25,387 bases of DNA. It comes from Euryarchaeota archaeon UBA40. Lineage in GTDB: Archaea; Thermoplasmatota; Poseidoniia; Poseidoniales; Thalassarchaeaceae. The stretch lies in assembly GCA_002506875.1 (NCBI GenBank), contig DAYJ01000100.1, positions 2,193 through 27,579 on the forward strand. Reading direction: 5' to 3'. Each line of letters starts with the position of its first letter. The stretch's first letter is position 1. The translations under genes were made by a program, and so were the position numbers. Below the pieces are notes generated by a model. It searched no databases, was not told the origin of the DNA, and saw nothing but the letters and a program-made list of their open reading frames with translations. This document shows positions 24,842 to 25,387 of this stretch, piece after piece.

Positions 24842-25267
24842 TCAACTAATCTTGGCAATGACCTTCATTTCGACTGCAATCGGAGTGGGAAGTGCAGTAA
24901 TTGCAAGTGTCGTCCGAGTTGCCTGTACACTAGTGAAGTGTTCAGCATATACCTCATTGTAGCCTGCAAAATCACGTTCCATGTCTACAAGGAAGGACGT
25001 GATGTCGATAACATCGGATAAGGATGCGCCACTCGCTTCAAGAATCGCCCTTACGTTCGCAATGCACGCTTCAGTCTGTGCTTTGATGTCATATTCCTGA
25101 GGAACCCCTTCTGGCGTGCGTATTGCCCCACCTGGTATCTCATCGGTTCCGGCCTGCCGTGGACCGACTCCACTCAGGTAAAGGAGTTCGCCAACACGTC
25201 TTGCGTGAGGATATGCTCCGACTGCCTTTGGTGCGGCTGATGTCTCGATAATCGCTCCTTCTGGCAC
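24842..25267 (-). CDS. RidA-family protein (2-aminomuconate deaminase-like branch), possibly the C-terminal part of a longer protein
   Basis: 141 residues from GTG 25267. The RidA/YjgF core is clear: SAAPKAVGAYPHARRVGELL, LYLSGVGPR, YDIKAQTEACIANV, VIDITSFLVDM and FAGYNEVYAEHF. The ATRTTLAI Arg and VEMKVIA Glu are the usual active-site residues. RidA proteins hydrolyse reactive enamine/imine intermediates from PLP enzymes; some relatives deaminate 2-aminomuconate. The PRQAGTDEIPGG segment recalls that latter branch. The frame stays open upstream to the window edge (25387) for 40 more codons (FDEDDVEYYRGDRNV and a Ser-rich linker). No Shine-Dalgarno lies near the GTG, so it may be fused to an upstream domain, though the GTG fits a normal RidA N-terminus. 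It is coupled to the permease gene. Confidence 0.85.
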   Translation of the reverse strand: MPEGAIIETSAAPKAVGAYPHARRVGELLYLSGVGPRQAGTDEIPGGAIRTPEGVPQEYDIKAQTEACIANVRAILEASGASLSDVIDITSFLVDMERDFAGYNEVYAEHFTSVQATRTTLAITALPTPIAVEMKVIAKIS

Positions 25268-25387
25268 CGTGTGTGACTTGATGCTCCCCTCTGAATTAGC
25301 ACTCGTTGTTTCACTTACTTCTACAGATGAATCCGAGTCAATGACGTTACGATCTCCTCGATAGTACTCGACATCGTCCTCATCGAA

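Noticed and set aside
24842..25267. Assigning the RidA gene to a kynurenine/2-aminomuconate pathway
   Set aside because: Only a subfamily resemblance is visible and no other pathway gene lies in the window, so the specific reaction is not claimed.

Overview
The window looks like chromosome of an uncultured marine planktonic euryarchaeon, most likely Poseidoniales (Marine Group II) or a close relative. Archaeal markers are Pelota, GatD (the archaeal Glu-tRNA(Gln) amidotransferase subunit), the replication factor C small subunit, and an elongator tRNA-Met whose 50-nt intron folds into a canonical bulge-helix-bulge at position 37/38. The lineage call is inferred from gene content and protein style (roughly 50% GC housekeeping genes beside giant Ig-rich surface proteins). 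No marker gene was searched.

Layout. 1-5.9 kb: a partial unknown gene, pelA and fhs (formyl-THF synthetase) on the minus strand, fhs and pelA almost touching. A divergent aroE-like shikimate dehydrogenase follows on plus, meeting pccB (acyl-CoA carboxylase carboxyltransferase) stop-to-stop. 5.9-9.4 kb: gatD and intron-containing tRNA-Met (minus), a small three-helix membrane protein of unknown function (plus), and rfcS (minus). 9.4-22.3 kb: two tandem plus-strand genes, 7 bp apart, for giant cell-surface proteins of 3050 and 1174 residues. Each has an N-terminal export segment, DNRLRE-like beta modules (seven and one), eight Ig-like (Big/invasin-type) domains, one C-terminal membrane helix, and an acidic cytoplasmic tail ending in an aromatic-rich segment. 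22.3-25.4 kb (minus): panB, an APC-superfamily amino-acid permease with a C-terminal EF-hand pair, and a RidA-family gene whose frame stays open to the window edge.

The metabolic genes cover one-carbon metabolism (fhs), CoA synthesis (panB), aromatic amino acids (aroE) and acyl-CoA carboxylation (pccB). The informational genes cover ribosome rescue, tRNA-dependent Gln synthesis and the sliding-clamp loader. The likeliest places for undescribed biology are the giant surface-protein pair and the EF-hand permease with its RidA partner. I saw no CRISPR array, insertion sequence, rRNA or integrase.
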